From contig DALYDX010000004.1 of the NCBI GenBank assembly GCA_031972835.1, forward strand, positions 1 to 57,628: DNA of 57,628 nt, given 5' to 3'. A model generated the notes under the pieces. The model worked only from the letters and a program-made list of their open reading frames with translations, did no database searches and was not told the DNA's origin. Shown one piece after another: positions 16,660 through 26,258 of this stretch. The position numbers and the translations under genes were made by a program. Positions within the stretch are counted from its first letter, which is position 1, and each line of letters starts with the position of its first letter. The stretch is from CAZLWF01 sp031972835 (GTDB lineage: Bacteria > Patescibacteriota > Minisyncoccia > Phycocordibacterales > UBA9973).

Positions 16660-18387
16660 TTATAACTCATTTTTAATCTCATCGATACGTTTGGATATTT
16701 TTTGACATTCCCCGAGCGTTTCTAGTGCTTTTACTGGATCTCCCGATTCTTCATTTTTCTTTAATTCATTTAGGAGGTATTGAAATCGATTTTCTAGTAA
16801 CATCTTCTCCAGCTCAAGGCACAGTATCCTAATATCATCATCAATTGATTCTTTGGTGCTGTAGAAGACATCAACTTCAAAGAGAAAATTTTCCTGAATT
16901 ACAGTATCCATACTTTCTACGATATCCTTTATAGGAGAAGCTTCGTATATTTTACTCCACTTATCCTCTATTGCTTTTATGTCTACTCGTGGATCAGCTC
17001 TCTTTACTCCCATCAGATATATACCTATGAGTCTATCTTTCAATCTTTCTTCCATAGATTTTACAATCTTTTTTGACTCATCTTTTATCTCTACTTTTTC
17101 CTTTGGTATATTTTTCAACATGGCAAGCACTTCACTTCGAACATCATCTTCTTTTGCTTGTATTGCTTTTGCAACTTTTGTTATAAAATGTCCACGTTCT
17201 AGGTCTCCAGCCACCATTACTATATAAGGCAAAACTTCACTCCGAACTCTTTTCAATCTCTCTCTATCATCCTTTGTGTTTTCAAGTATTGACTCTAGAA
17301 AAAAATCAATCGGGTGCATAGCGTTTTTTATAACTTCTTGCCATAGAGGTATGCCATTTTCTTTTATAAATGATGCCGGATCATTACCCTTTGGTAAAGC
17401 CAACAGCTTAACCTCCATGCCTTCACGTATAGCAAGCTCAATTCCCTTTGCACCGGCTTTCAGGCCAGCATTATCCGCATCAAATGAGAAAAATATCTTA
17501 TCTGTAAAACGACTGATCAGTTCGATATGCTCTTTTGTAAATGCGGTTCCACTAACAGCTACGACGTTTTCCGTACCAGCTTGTACTGCCGCAAGTAAAT
17601 CTACTTGACCTTCTACTATTACCACGAAGCCACTACGTAGTATCGCCTGCTTTGCCTTATCGTATCCATACAAGACGCGAGATTTGTTATAGAGTGTTGT
17701 TTCAGGAGAGTTCACATATTTACCTACATTTTCTGGTTCAGTCTCACCAGGGTGAGCAAATATTCGCCCTGTAAATGCTACAACTCGTCCTTGTGAATCA
17801 GAAATAGGAAACATAATCCTACTTCTAAATCGGTCAATATATCCATGCTCAGATTTTACAGATAGCCCTACTTCAGTTAAAACTTCATCGGAATAACCTT
17901 TTGAGTGCAAATGTTTAGTCAGAGAATCCCATGAGCCGAGTGAATACCCAACACCAAAAGATACAAGCGTGTCTTCATCTATACCTCTAGTGTGTAGGTA
18001 ATCTGTAACATCTTTGTCTGCCTTTCTGTTTTTTTCATAGAACAAAGATGCTTCTTTCATCGCACTGTAAAGCTTTGCCCTCTTTGAACGCTCTCCTTCG
18101 CTTTCACGCGTGATCTGTACACCCGCACGCTCTGCTAGATAGGACAACGCATGAGGAAAATCAAAACCCTCTATCTCTTCTGTAAAAGTAAATATATCTC
18201 CACCTCGTCCGCATCCAAAACAGTGATACGTTCCACGTCCAGGTGACACAAAGAACGAAGCTGATTTTTCATTGTGAAAAGGACAGCGCGCTTTGAAATA
18301 CGTACCAGCTTTTTCCAGCTTCAAATAAGAAGATACAATATCTACTATCGAGAGACGCTCTTTGATTTGTTCAACGGGTGATATCAT
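16660..18387 (-). CDS. dnaG: DNA primase DnaG
   Basis: DnaG synthesises RNA primers for replication. It has the N-terminal CHC2 zinc finger (CPFHNEK, then CFGCGRGG), the polymerase core, and the TOPRIM domain with VIVEGQVDLL (acidic metal residue) and FSFDADNAG (DxD). The C-terminal domain, expected to bind helicase, is divergent. The 575-residue length is normal. The start is 54 nt below the rpoC stop. Confidence 0.96.
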   Translation of the reverse strand: MISPVEQIKERLSIVDIVSSYLKLEKAGTYFKARCPFHNEKSASFFVSPGRGTYHCFGCGRGGDIFTFTEEIEGFDFPHALSYLAERAGVQITRESEGERSKRAKLYSAMKEASLFYEKNRKADKDVTDYLHTRGIDEDTLVSFGVGYSLGSWDSLTKHLHSKGYSDEVLTEVGLSVKSEHGYIDRFRSRIMFPISDSQGRVVAFTGRIFAHPGETEPENVGKYVNSPETTLYNKSRVLYGYDKAKQAILRSGFVVIVEGQVDLLAAVQAGTENVVAVSGTAFTKEHIELISRFTDKIFFSFDADNAGLKAGAKGIELAIREGMEVKLLALPKGNDPASFIKENGIPLWQEVIKNAMHPIDFFLESILENTKDDRERLKRVRSEVLPYIVMVAGDLERGHFITKVAKAIQAKEDDVRSEVLAMLKNIPKEKVEIKDESKKIVKSMEERLKDRLIGIYLMGVKRADPRVDIKAIEDKWSKIYEASPIKDIVESMDTVIQENFLFEVDVFYSTKESIDDDIRILCLELEKMLLENRFQYLLNELKKNEESGDPVKALETLGECQKISKRIDEIKNEL

Positions 18388-18441
18388 AGTTCACCTACTT
18401 TGCGCACATTTTATATTTATCGCACGAAAAAACTTTTTAGA

Positions 18442-21400
18442 TTACTCTTCTGTAGTTTCAACTTCTCTCTTTTGTCTTTCTCTAAAGCCTGTTCCTGCAG
18501 GAATAAGTCGGCCGATAATAACGTTTTCTTTTAGTCCTCTAAGTGTATCCACACCTCCACGAACTGCATTGTTGATCAAGACACGGTTTGTGTTTTGGAA
18601 CGAAGCAGCTGAAAGCCAACTTTTTGTAGTAAGTGATGTTTCTGTAATACCCAAGATTATATTTTCACCTCTTGCTCCTTCTCCACCAGTATTTTCTACA
18701 CGTTCATTTTCTTCCATGAGCTCAACATTTTCTACGATTTCACCAGGAGAGAAAGTAGTATCTCCAGAGTGTCTAACTTTCTTTCTAGAGAACATTTGAC
18801 GGATTATGATCTCAATATGCTTACGAGAAATTGAAGCACCTTGAAGTTCATAAACTTTATTTATTTCTTGGACTATGTATTCTTCTGCAAGTTCAATACT
18901 TCCGAATTTGAATATCTCACTTATATCTGCAGATCCGTCAGTCAAAATTTGACCTTTAGTAACTTTCTCACCAACTTTAACTAGGATATTTCGGCGTGGA
19001 AGTATTTCGTATACGATTTCATTTGATTTACCGTCAGTTTTTGTATCTGAAAGGACTTTTATGATTCTTTCAGCTCCCTTGTCTACAACTTCTGTTACTA
19101 GAGCATCAGTTTCTGATACTACGGCAGGATTCTTTGGAACACGACGCTCGAAGATTTCTTCGATACGAGGTAGACCTTGAGTGATGTCGACACCCGCCAC
19201 ACCTCCGGCGTGGAAAGTTCGGAGTGTTAGCTGTGTACCTGGCTCACCGATAGCTTGCGCAGCAACGATTCCTACAGCTTCACCGATTTCTACAAGTTTG
19301 TTTCTACCTAAATCTAATCCGTAACACTTCTGACATATTCCATGTAGAGTCTTACAAGTAAGTGGTGAACGAACTGTTACTTCTGCTATACCAGCTTTTT
19401 CAACTGCCTGAGAATCTTCTTTTGAAAGTAAGTGGCCTTTTTTAAACATCACATTTCCATCTGTATCCTTGATATCAGCGAATAGGATGCGTCCACGGAT
19501 ATTTTTAGCAAGTGAGATTTCCATTCCAGCAATAGTCTCTTTTACAAGACGCTTACCTTCTTTTGTTCCACATTCAGCTTCTGTGATCATCACATCTTGT
19601 GCGACGTCTACTAGACGACGTGTTAGATAACCAGCCTTTGCTGTGTTTAGAGCAGTGTCAGCAAGTCCCTTACGTGAACCGTGAGTTGTGATGAAGTATT
19701 CAAGTGGTGAAAGACCTTCTATATATGAAGGCACGATTGGAAAATCAATAGTTCTTCCGACAGTGTTCGCAATCAACCCTTTCATACCTGCCATCTGAGT
19801 AACTTGTGCGATAGATCCGCGAGCTCCAGACATAACCATATCGAAGACTGATCCATTCTTGTCTAGAGTCGAAGGCATAAGTTTTTCCAATTCTTTCTTT
19901 GTGCGTTCCCAGATTTCAATTACTTTTTGGTATTTTTCTTCGTGAGAAAGGAGACCGTCGTTGTATTGAGAAATAATTGTTTCCTCTTCTTTGCGTCCGC
20001 GTGCAATAATTTCTGGTTTCTCAACTGGCACACGTACGTTGTCGATACTCCAAGTAACTCCAGATTTTGTAGCATATCTGTAACCGAAATCTTTTATTTT
20101 GTCCAAGATCGCAGGAGTAGCATCTATACCGTAACGCATGATCACTTGGTCCAAGATACTAGACATTTTCTTTTGGTTGACCTCTTCGTTTACAAACATA
20201 AAGTCGTTTGGTAGACAGCTATTGAAAAGCAATCGTCCGACTGAAGTTTCAAAAGGTTTTCCTTGTAGGTCTTTGTATTTTTCTGTATCAGTAGGAAGTA
20301 CAAATATTTTTGATCTGTATGAGATTATGCCGTAGTCGTATGCAGTGATAGCCTGGTTTGGGCTTGAGAAATACATTCCTTCGCCTTTTTCACCATCAAC
20401 TGATTTTGTCATCCAATAACATCCGAGCACAATATCCAAAAGTTTCGCTGAAACTATAGGGTCACCGTTTTGTGGTTTTAGAAGATTTTTGTTTGATGCG
20501 ATAAGGTCTCGAGCTTCTCTTTGTGCATCATCTGAAAGTGGCAAGTACACAGCCATCTGGTCTCCGTCGAAGTCAGCGTTGAAAGCCGCACAAACAAGTG
20601 GGTGCACTTGGATAGCGTTACCTTCGATTAGAACTGGATTGAATGCTTGAATACCAAGTCTGTGAAGTGTTGGCGCACGGTTTAACATCACATATTTACC
20701 TTGAATCGCTTCTTCGAGTATTGCCCATACTTCAGGCACTCCTTCTTCGATAAGCTTGTTTGCACCGCGGATATTGAATGCAAGTTCGTTTTTTAATATT
20801 TTTGAAATTATGAATGGTCGGAAAAGTTCAAGTGCCATGTGTTTTGGAAGACCACATTGATTGAGCTTGAGCTGAGGACCCACAACGATAACAGAACGTC
20901 CTGAGTAGTCTACGCGCTTACCGAGCAAGTTCTGACGGAATAGACCTTGTTTTGATTTCAAGTTATCTGAAAGAGATTTAAGTGCGCGCTTTTGACTCTG
21001 AGAAACTGCTTGTGAGTCATTTTGTTTTGCGATTGAGTTATCGATAAGTGCATCTACTGCTTCTTGCAAGATACGCTTTTCGTTACGAAGGATTACATCT
21101 GGTGCACCGATTTCTTTTAGTTTTTTCAAACGATTGTTTCGGTTTATAACGCGTCGGTATAGATCGTTTAGATCACTAGTTGCGTGCCTTCCACCATCAA
21201 GAGCCACCATCGGACGAAGAGCTGGTGGGATAACTGGGATGACTGTTAGGAACATCCATTCAGGTCGAATCTTTGAGTAAAGCATTGATCGAAGTAGAGA
21301 CATGCGACGTTCTAGTTTTTCCTTGTCGATTGCACTCGCCTTCTCTGACATTTCTTCTGTTTGTTTCTTTAGCTTTTCTAGATCTAGATTCTTGAAAAGA

Positions 21401-22059
21401 TTGAAAATAGCCTCAGCACCGATTGCTGCTTCAAAACAGATTCCGTATTTTAGAGAAAAGTGATGGTATGAGATTTCATTCAAAACTTTTCCTTCGTGGA
21501 TTTCAGCGATCTCTTTCTTTGTATTAACAAGCAAGTTTTTCAACTTCTCGCGAGTTTCTTCGTCTTCAATACTTTTTACTTTCGCCTTGTATTCACTTTC
21601 AATATTTTTTATGATTTTTGACTTTTCTTCTTCATGGACGCGAGTGATTATGTATCCAGCAAAGTAGATAACCTTTTCCAAATCTGATACTGGAATATTT
21701 AGAAGTATAGACATGCGAGAAGGCACTCCACGCAAAAACCAGATGTGTGCAACAGGACTAGCAAGTTCAATATGACCCATACGTTCACGACGAACTATAG
21801 ATTTTGTAACTTCAACTCCACATTTTTCACATACGATATCCTTGTAACGGATACGTCGGTATTTTCCACAGTAACATTCATAATCCTTTTCTGGACCGAA
21901 CACACGCTCGTCGAACAAACCTCCACGTTCAGAGCGTCCTGTTCGGTAGTTTATTGTCTCAGGTTTTGTAACCTCACCATATGACCAATCACGCACGTTT
22001 TCAGGCGAAGCCAATTTGAGAGTAATATAATCAAAGTCTGTTGTATCAATTGTTTTCAT
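18442..22059 (-). CDS. rpoC: RNA polymerase beta' subunit
   Basis: RpoC is the catalytic large subunit. The N-terminal zinc site is CYCGKYRRIRYKDIVCEKC. The catalytic NADFDGDQMAV triad is near residue 500. The bridge helix and trigger loop region (GSRKGLADTALNTAKAGYLTRRLVD) and the second zinc site (CGTK, then CKTLHGICQKC) are intact. At 1205 residues it lacks the large insertions of the proteobacterial form. It lies 17 nt downstream of rpoB in the same operon. Confidence 0.98.
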   Translation of the reverse strand: MKTIDTTDFDYITLKLASPENVRDWSYGEVTKPETINYRTGRSERGGLFDERVFGPEKDYECYCGKYRRIRYKDIVCEKCGVEVTKSIVRRERMGHIELASPVAHIWFLRGVPSRMSILLNIPVSDLEKVIYFAGYIITRVHEEEKSKIIKNIESEYKAKVKSIEDEETREKLKNLLVNTKKEIAEIHEGKVLNEISYHHFSLKYGICFEAAIGAEAIFNLFKNLDLEKLKKQTEEMSEKASAIDKEKLERRMSLLRSMLYSKIRPEWMFLTVIPVIPPALRPMVALDGGRHATSDLNDLYRRVINRNNRLKKLKEIGAPDVILRNEKRILQEAVDALIDNSIAKQNDSQAVSQSQKRALKSLSDNLKSKQGLFRQNLLGKRVDYSGRSVIVVGPQLKLNQCGLPKHMALELFRPFIISKILKNELAFNIRGANKLIEEGVPEVWAILEEAIQGKYVMLNRAPTLHRLGIQAFNPVLIEGNAIQVHPLVCAAFNADFDGDQMAVYLPLSDDAQREARDLIASNKNLLKPQNGDPIVSAKLLDIVLGCYWMTKSVDGEKGEGMYFSSPNQAITAYDYGIISYRSKIFVLPTDTEKYKDLQGKPFETSVGRLLFNSCLPNDFMFVNEEVNQKKMSSILDQVIMRYGIDATPAILDKIKDFGYRYATKSGVTWSIDNVRVPVEKPEIIARGRKEEETIISQYNDGLLSHEEKYQKVIEIWERTKKELEKLMPSTLDKNGSVFDMVMSGARGSIAQVTQMAGMKGLIANTVGRTIDFPIVPSYIEGLSPLEYFITTHGSRKGLADTALNTAKAGYLTRRLVDVAQDVMITEAECGTKEGKRLVKETIAGMEISLAKNIRGRILFADIKDTDGNVMFKKGHLLSKEDSQAVEKAGIAEVTVRSPLTCKTLHGICQKCYGLDLGRNKLVEIGEAVGIVAAQAIGEPGTQLTLRTFHAGGVAGVDITQGLPRIEEIFERRVPKNPAVVSETDALVTEVVDKGAERIIKVLSDTKTDGKSNEIVYEILPRRNILVKVGEKVTKGQILTDGSADISEIFKFGSIELAEEYIVQEINKVYELQGASISRKHIEIIIRQMFSRKKVRHSGDTTFSPGEIVENVELMEENERVENTGGEGARGENIILGITETSLTTKSWLSAASFQNTNRVLINNAVRGGVDTLRGLKENVIIGRLIPAGTGFRERQKREVETTEE

Positions 22060-22076
22060 AGATTTTTTTTATTTAA

Positions 22077-25000
22077 TTACTTTACTTCGTTATTTTTCTC
22101 TTTACTTCGACCGTTCTTTTTAAGTTCAACATTGAGTGATAGTCCTCGCAGATAGTTCAGCAATACATTGAATGAGGCAGGTGCGTTCGGCGGCATAATC
22201 TCTTCTCCTTTAATAATCGAATCAAATGTAGCAGAGCGTCCCATGATATCGTCAGATTTAATTGTGATCATCTCACGAAGTATGTGTGATGCTCCGTAAC
22301 CTTCCAGTGCCCAGACCTCCATTTCTCCAAATCTTTGTCCTCCACCTTGAGCTTTACCTCCGAGTGGCTGCTGAGTGATAAGTGAGTATGCACCAATAGA
22401 ACGCATGTGAATCTTGTCTTCAACCATGTGGTGAAGTTTCAATATATACATGTATCCGACAGCGATATCTTGTTCAAACTCTTCTCCAGTTCGTCCGTCA
22501 AAAAGTTTCATCTTTCCACTCTCAGGCATTCCAGCTTTTACTAGCTCGCCTTTGATTTCTTCGATAGTTGCTCCACAGAAAGATGGTACAACAGCTTGGT
22601 ATCCGAGTGTATGTGCGGCATAACCCAAGTGCATTTCTAGGATTTGTCCCAAGTTCATACGAGATGGAACTCCGAGTGGTGTAAGTACGATATCTATAGG
22701 AGTACCGTCAGCCATAAATGGCATTTCTTCTTCTGGTAGGATGATTGAGATAACTCCTTTGTTACCGTGACGTCCTGCAAGTTTATCTCCAACTGAAATA
22801 TTTCGGATTTGTGCGATTTCAATCACAACCTTCTTGATGATTCCACTTTCTAGATTGTGTCCTTGATCGCGTGAGAATATTTTCACACCGATAATACGTC
22901 CACGTTTTCCGTGTTCCATACGAAGTGATGTATCTTTTACATCGCGAGCTTTTTCAGCAAAGATTGATCGGAGAAGTCTTTCTTCTGCAGTTAGTTCTGT
23001 CTCACCCTTTGGAGTGATTTTACCTACGAGAATATCGTTCTCTCGGACCTCTGCTCCGACGCGTACGATTCCGTCTTCATCCAAATCTTTTAGCTTTATT
23101 TCTCCAACGTTTGGGATATCACGTGTTGTGATCTCTGGACCTAGTTTTGTATCACGAACGATACAGACAAATTCTTCGATATATATTGATGTGAATTTAC
23201 TTTCTTTTACAAGACGTTCAGACAGGATTATCGCGTCTTCGTAGTTTGATCCATTCCATGACATGAAAGCGATCAATGCATTTTGTCCGAGTGCAATTTG
23301 TCCATGTGCTGTTGTAGATGTATCAGCTAGAATCATTCCTTTTTTTACTTTGTCTCCAATAGAAATACTTGGTCTCTGGTGGAATGAACTAAAGTTGTTT
23401 GTACGCTGGAAAGACATGAGGTTATAAGTCTCATCCTTGCCCTTAGAATTTTCGATAACGATTTTTTTAGCATCAACATATGTTGCAATACCGTCTTCTT
23501 TTGCAACAACAAGTCTTCCTGAGTATCGTGATGCAAGCTCTTCCATACCTGTTGCTACGAGTGGAGCTTCTGGTACAACACACGCCATAGCTTGCTTTTG
23601 CATGTTAGATCCCATGAGTGATCGGTTTGCATCGTCGTTTTCTAAGAATGGAATCATAGAAGTAGCGATAGAGAATGCTTGGTTTGTAGCTACATCGATA
23701 AAGTCCACTTCACTTCGCGCGACAAGACCTGGCTCAGTTTTTACGCGAGCTTCTACCATTTCTTCAACAATTTTTCCATCTTCTGCGTATTTAATACCTG
23801 AGTGAGCAATGTTGTATTGTTCTTCTTCAAGCGCGTTTAGGTACACAATCTCTTTTGTGATAACGCCATTTTTTACTTTCACATATGGAGTTTCGATAAT
23901 ACCGAAATCGTTTACCTTTGCATAAGTAGAAAGGTGCAAGATAAGACCAATGTTTGGACCTTCTGGAGTGTGAATCGGACATACGCGACCGTAGTGAGAA
24001 GTGTGCACGTCACGTACTTCAAGACCTGCGCGTTCGCGTGTTAAGCCTCCGGGACCAAGCGCAGAAAGAATTCTCAAATGCTCAATTTCGTTTAGCACGT
24101 TTTCTTGAGACATGAATTGTGAAAGCTGGTTTGTTGTGAAAAATTCTTTGATACGAGCTTGTAGTGGTCGTTGGTTGATTATGTTTATTGGTAGAGCTGT
24201 GGCTGCATCAATAGTAGACATTCTGTCTTGAATGTTTCTTTTGATCTGAGTCATACCAACACGAATTTTTTGCTGAAGTAGCTCACCAACATATCTAACA
24301 CGACGCTGACCCAAGTGATCGATATCGTCTGCCTTTGAGTTTGGAGTGTTGTTTAGAGAAACTACATGTTCGATTATAGCTATGAGGTCTTCTTTTGAAA
24401 TAGTACGACGTTCTAGGTCTTTTTCACCCATAGGCTTGTCAAAGCGTTTGTTGAAGCGGAAACGTCCAACTGGAGAAAGGTCATAACGTTCAGGTGAAAA
24501 TAGAGAATTTATGAATTCCTTTGCGTTATCTGTAGTAGCTAGATCTCCATCTCTAAGACGCTTGTAAATCTCGATATATGACTCATCAGCAGTTTTTGCA
24601 GGATCTTTTTCTATAGAAAGTTTCAATATGTGACGAGCTTCTTCTGTTAGAGCAGCCTTAAGCATAGCTTCATCTGTGCTAAGTCCCAAAACACGCAAAA
24701 GTGAAGAGATAGCAAACTTGCGCTTCTTGTCGATACGTACATATAGTACTCCGTCTGCATCAGATTCTATTTCAATCCATACTCCACGAGCTGGGATTAT
24801 CTTTGCGCCGAAAAGTTTCTTGCCTTTATGATCAAGATCGGTAAAAAACACTCCAAATGAGCGTGCAAGTTGTGACACGATAACACGCTCAACACCGTTG
24901 ATGATGAATGTACCGTGATCTGTCATGAGTGGGATATCAGCAAGGAAAATTTCTTGTTCCTTTGATGAACCACCTAGAGTTTTATTCATAAGCTTTACGC

Positions 25001-25274
25001 GTGCCTTGAGTTGCACATCGTAAGTAAGCTTGTTTGCTTTTGCGTGATATTCGTCAAACTTTGGTTCACCAAGAGAAAATGATGTGAACTCAAGCATGAA
25101 CTTTTTCTCTGAATAATCGTTTATCGGAGAAAATTCTTTAAAAACTTCTTTTAGACCGTGCTCAATTAGCCATTTATATGAGGCGAGTTGAGTCTCGAGT
25201 AGATTTGGGAATTCGACCAGTGGCTTCTTGTACTTTGAAAAATGCTTTTTCTCTAACTTTGTTTTTGTCGGCAT
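22077..25274 (-). CDS. rpoB: RNA polymerase beta subunit
   Basis: The 1065-residue beta subunit is compact. Visible are the rifampicin-region segment FFTTNQLSQFMSQENVLNEIEHLRILSALGPGG, the universally conserved HTPEGPNIGLI, and the C-terminal GGKAQGGGQRFGEMEVWALEGYGA clamp-binding motif. In the rifampicin cluster the usual Asp-Gln-x-Asn segment reads MSQENVLNEIEHLRILSALGPGG: the Asn, His and Ser positions are replaced in part, which may affect drug sensitivity (inference). No rplL or rplJ gene precedes it. It has its own promoter and leader. Confidence 0.98.
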   Translation of the reverse strand: MPTKTKLEKKHFSKYKKPLVEFPNLLETQLASYKWLIEHGLKEVFKEFSPINDYSEKKFMLEFTSFSLGEPKFDEYHAKANKLTYDVQLKARVKLMNKTLGGSSKEQEIFLADIPLMTDHGTFIINGVERVIVSQLARSFGVFFTDLDHKGKKLFGAKIIPARGVWIEIESDADGVLYVRIDKKRKFAISSLLRVLGLSTDEAMLKAALTEEARHILKLSIEKDPAKTADESYIEIYKRLRDGDLATTDNAKEFINSLFSPERYDLSPVGRFRFNKRFDKPMGEKDLERRTISKEDLIAIIEHVVSLNNTPNSKADDIDHLGQRRVRYVGELLQQKIRVGMTQIKRNIQDRMSTIDAATALPINIINQRPLQARIKEFFTTNQLSQFMSQENVLNEIEHLRILSALGPGGLTRERAGLEVRDVHTSHYGRVCPIHTPEGPNIGLILHLSTYAKVNDFGIIETPYVKVKNGVITKEIVYLNALEEEQYNIAHSGIKYAEDGKIVEEMVEARVKTEPGLVARSEVDFIDVATNQAFSIATSMIPFLENDDANRSLMGSNMQKQAMACVVPEAPLVATGMEELASRYSGRLVVAKEDGIATYVDAKKIVIENSKGKDETYNLMSFQRTNNFSSFHQRPSISIGDKVKKGMILADTSTTAHGQIALGQNALIAFMSWNGSNYEDAIILSERLVKESKFTSIYIEEFVCIVRDTKLGPEITTRDIPNVGEIKLKDLDEDGIVRVGAEVRENDILVGKITPKGETELTAEERLLRSIFAEKARDVKDTSLRMEHGKRGRIIGVKIFSRDQGHNLESGIIKKVVIEIAQIRNISVGDKLAGRHGNKGVISIILPEEEMPFMADGTPIDIVLTPLGVPSRMNLGQILEMHLGYAAHTLGYQAVVPSFCGATIEEIKGELVKAGMPESGKMKLFDGRTGEEFEQDIAVGYMYILKLHHMVEDKIHMRSIGAYSLITQQPLGGKAQGGGQRFGEMEVWALEGYGASHILREMITIKSDDIMGRSATFDSIIKGEEIMPPNAPASFNVLLNYLRGLSLNVELKKNGRSKEKNNEVK

Positions 25275-25433
25275 GTAAAGTTTTTGCTTAATGAGTAAAA
25301 AATAAAAACTCAGGGCACTAAAAAGTACCTTTTGTTTAAGGCTAACGCTTTTTATTAGTTTGTTCTAGCAAATGAGACTTGTTTTTGCTAATAAGTTCAG
25401 ATTGAAGCCTGCCGTAACTCAATCTATTCAATC
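25275..25433 (-). ncRNA. rpoBC 5' leader with three hairpins (candidate attenuator)
   Basis: About 160 nt separate the predicted start site from the rpoB ATG. On the transcript the order is: a 7-bp hairpin (25399-25425), a 7-bp hairpin (25366-25390), and a 6-bp hairpin with TTTT loop (25314-25329, one G-U). The last is followed 5 nt later by a T-rich tract (TTTTTATTTTTT). That last unit resembles a weak intrinsic terminator, so premature termination could tune RNA polymerase synthesis. No known riboswitch motif is seen. Confidence 0.4.
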
Positions 25434-25439
25434 CCAATT

Positions 25440-25468
25440 AGTATACTCTAGCGGTTATAAGTTGTCAA
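25440..25468 (-). promoter_or_regulatory. rpoBC promoter
   Basis: On the minus strand TTGACA (25463-25468) and TATACT (25440-25445) are spaced by 17 nt, near consensus. The -35 lies inside an inverted repeat, TTGTCA (25462-25467) with TGACAA (25472-25477), that could be an operator. Confidence 0.85.
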
Positions 25469-25496
25469 ATATGACAAAATACCTTTATTTTTATGA

Positions 25497-26171
25497 TTAC
25501 TTACCCTTTTTCCACTCCTCTATCTTCTTGTGATCTCCAGACATAAGTATCTTTGGAACCCTGTATTTTTTACCTTTATACTCTAAAACCTCTGGGCGGG
25601 TATAGAATTCACTTGAAGAAACCCTCTCCTCTTCCAGAGAATCATGCTTACCCAGCACACCAGGAATCTGACGTGATATACAGTCTACAAGTATCATTGC
25701 TGGGAGCTCTCCACCTGTGAGCACATAATCCCCGACTGAAATTTTTTCTGTCTTCAATATCTTGTCTATACGCGCATCAATCCCTTCATAGCGTCCACAA
25801 ATTAAAATTATATCTGAATATTTTTTTGCAGAATCTTTTGCATATTGTGTCGTAAATTTTTTACCACTTGGCACAAAATTTATGATTTTTGTTTTTCCTC
25901 CTTTTTTAGTCTTCTTTAGTGCACTCTCTACTGCTTTAAAAACTGGTTCAGCGCGGATTATCATACCTGGACCTCCGCCATATGGCCTATCGTCGACAAC
26001 CTGAGACACATTGCCGTCAGGCCATACTTTCTTGTATTTTCCAGTTACAAAAAGACGTGGATTATAGAAATTTACTTTTATCTTTTTCTCCTTGATCGCA
26101 CGTCCAATAATCGATTCTTTGAGATATGAATCGAAGGCTTCTGGAAAAAGTGTGATTATATGGAAAGTCAT
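25497..26171 (-). CDS. trmD: tRNA (guanine37-N1)-methyltransferase
   Basis: TrmD methylates G37 of tRNAs reading CNN codons, which prevents frameshifting. It has the SPOUT trefoil-knot fold. The N-terminus FHIITLFPEAFDSYLKESI, the PYGGGPGMIIRAEPVF segment, the knot ILICGRYEGIDARI and VGDYVLTGGELPAMILVD, and GVLGKHDSLEEERV are all intact. A TATACT box ends 6 nt before the ATG, suggesting leaderless transcription. In most bacteria trmD sits in rpsP-khpA-rimM-trmD-rplS. Here khpA and rpsP are still upstream, but rimM is replaced by hppD. Confidence 0.97.
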   Translation of the reverse strand: MTFHIITLFPEAFDSYLKESIIGRAIKEKKIKVNFYNPRLFVTGKYKKVWPDGNVSQVVDDRPYGGGPGMIIRAEPVFKAVESALKKTKKGGKTKIINFVPSGKKFTTQYAKDSAKKYSDIILICGRYEGIDARIDKILKTEKISVGDYVLTGGELPAMILVDCISRQIPGVLGKHDSLEEERVSSSEFYTRPEVLEYKGKKYRVPKILMSGDHKKIEEWKKGK

Positions 26172-26226
26172 AATATTAGTATATAGCCAATAGGTTATAG
26201 ATAATAGTAAAAAAATGCAAATAAAA

Positions 26227-26250
26227 AAAACGACTCCGTTGGGTCGTTTT
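26227..26250 (-). terminator. Intrinsic terminator of hppD
   Basis: An 8-bp stem (AAAACGAC / GTCGTTTT) with an 8-nt loop lies 9 nt below the hppD stop, with a T-rich tract on the minus strand. Confidence 0.85.
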
Positions 26251-26258
26251 GTTTAATT

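Noticed and set aside
25344..25437. A 31-codon open frame from TTG in the rpoB leader
   Set aside because: It would start upstream of the predicted transcription start, lacks ATG and a ribosome-binding site, and looks random in composition.
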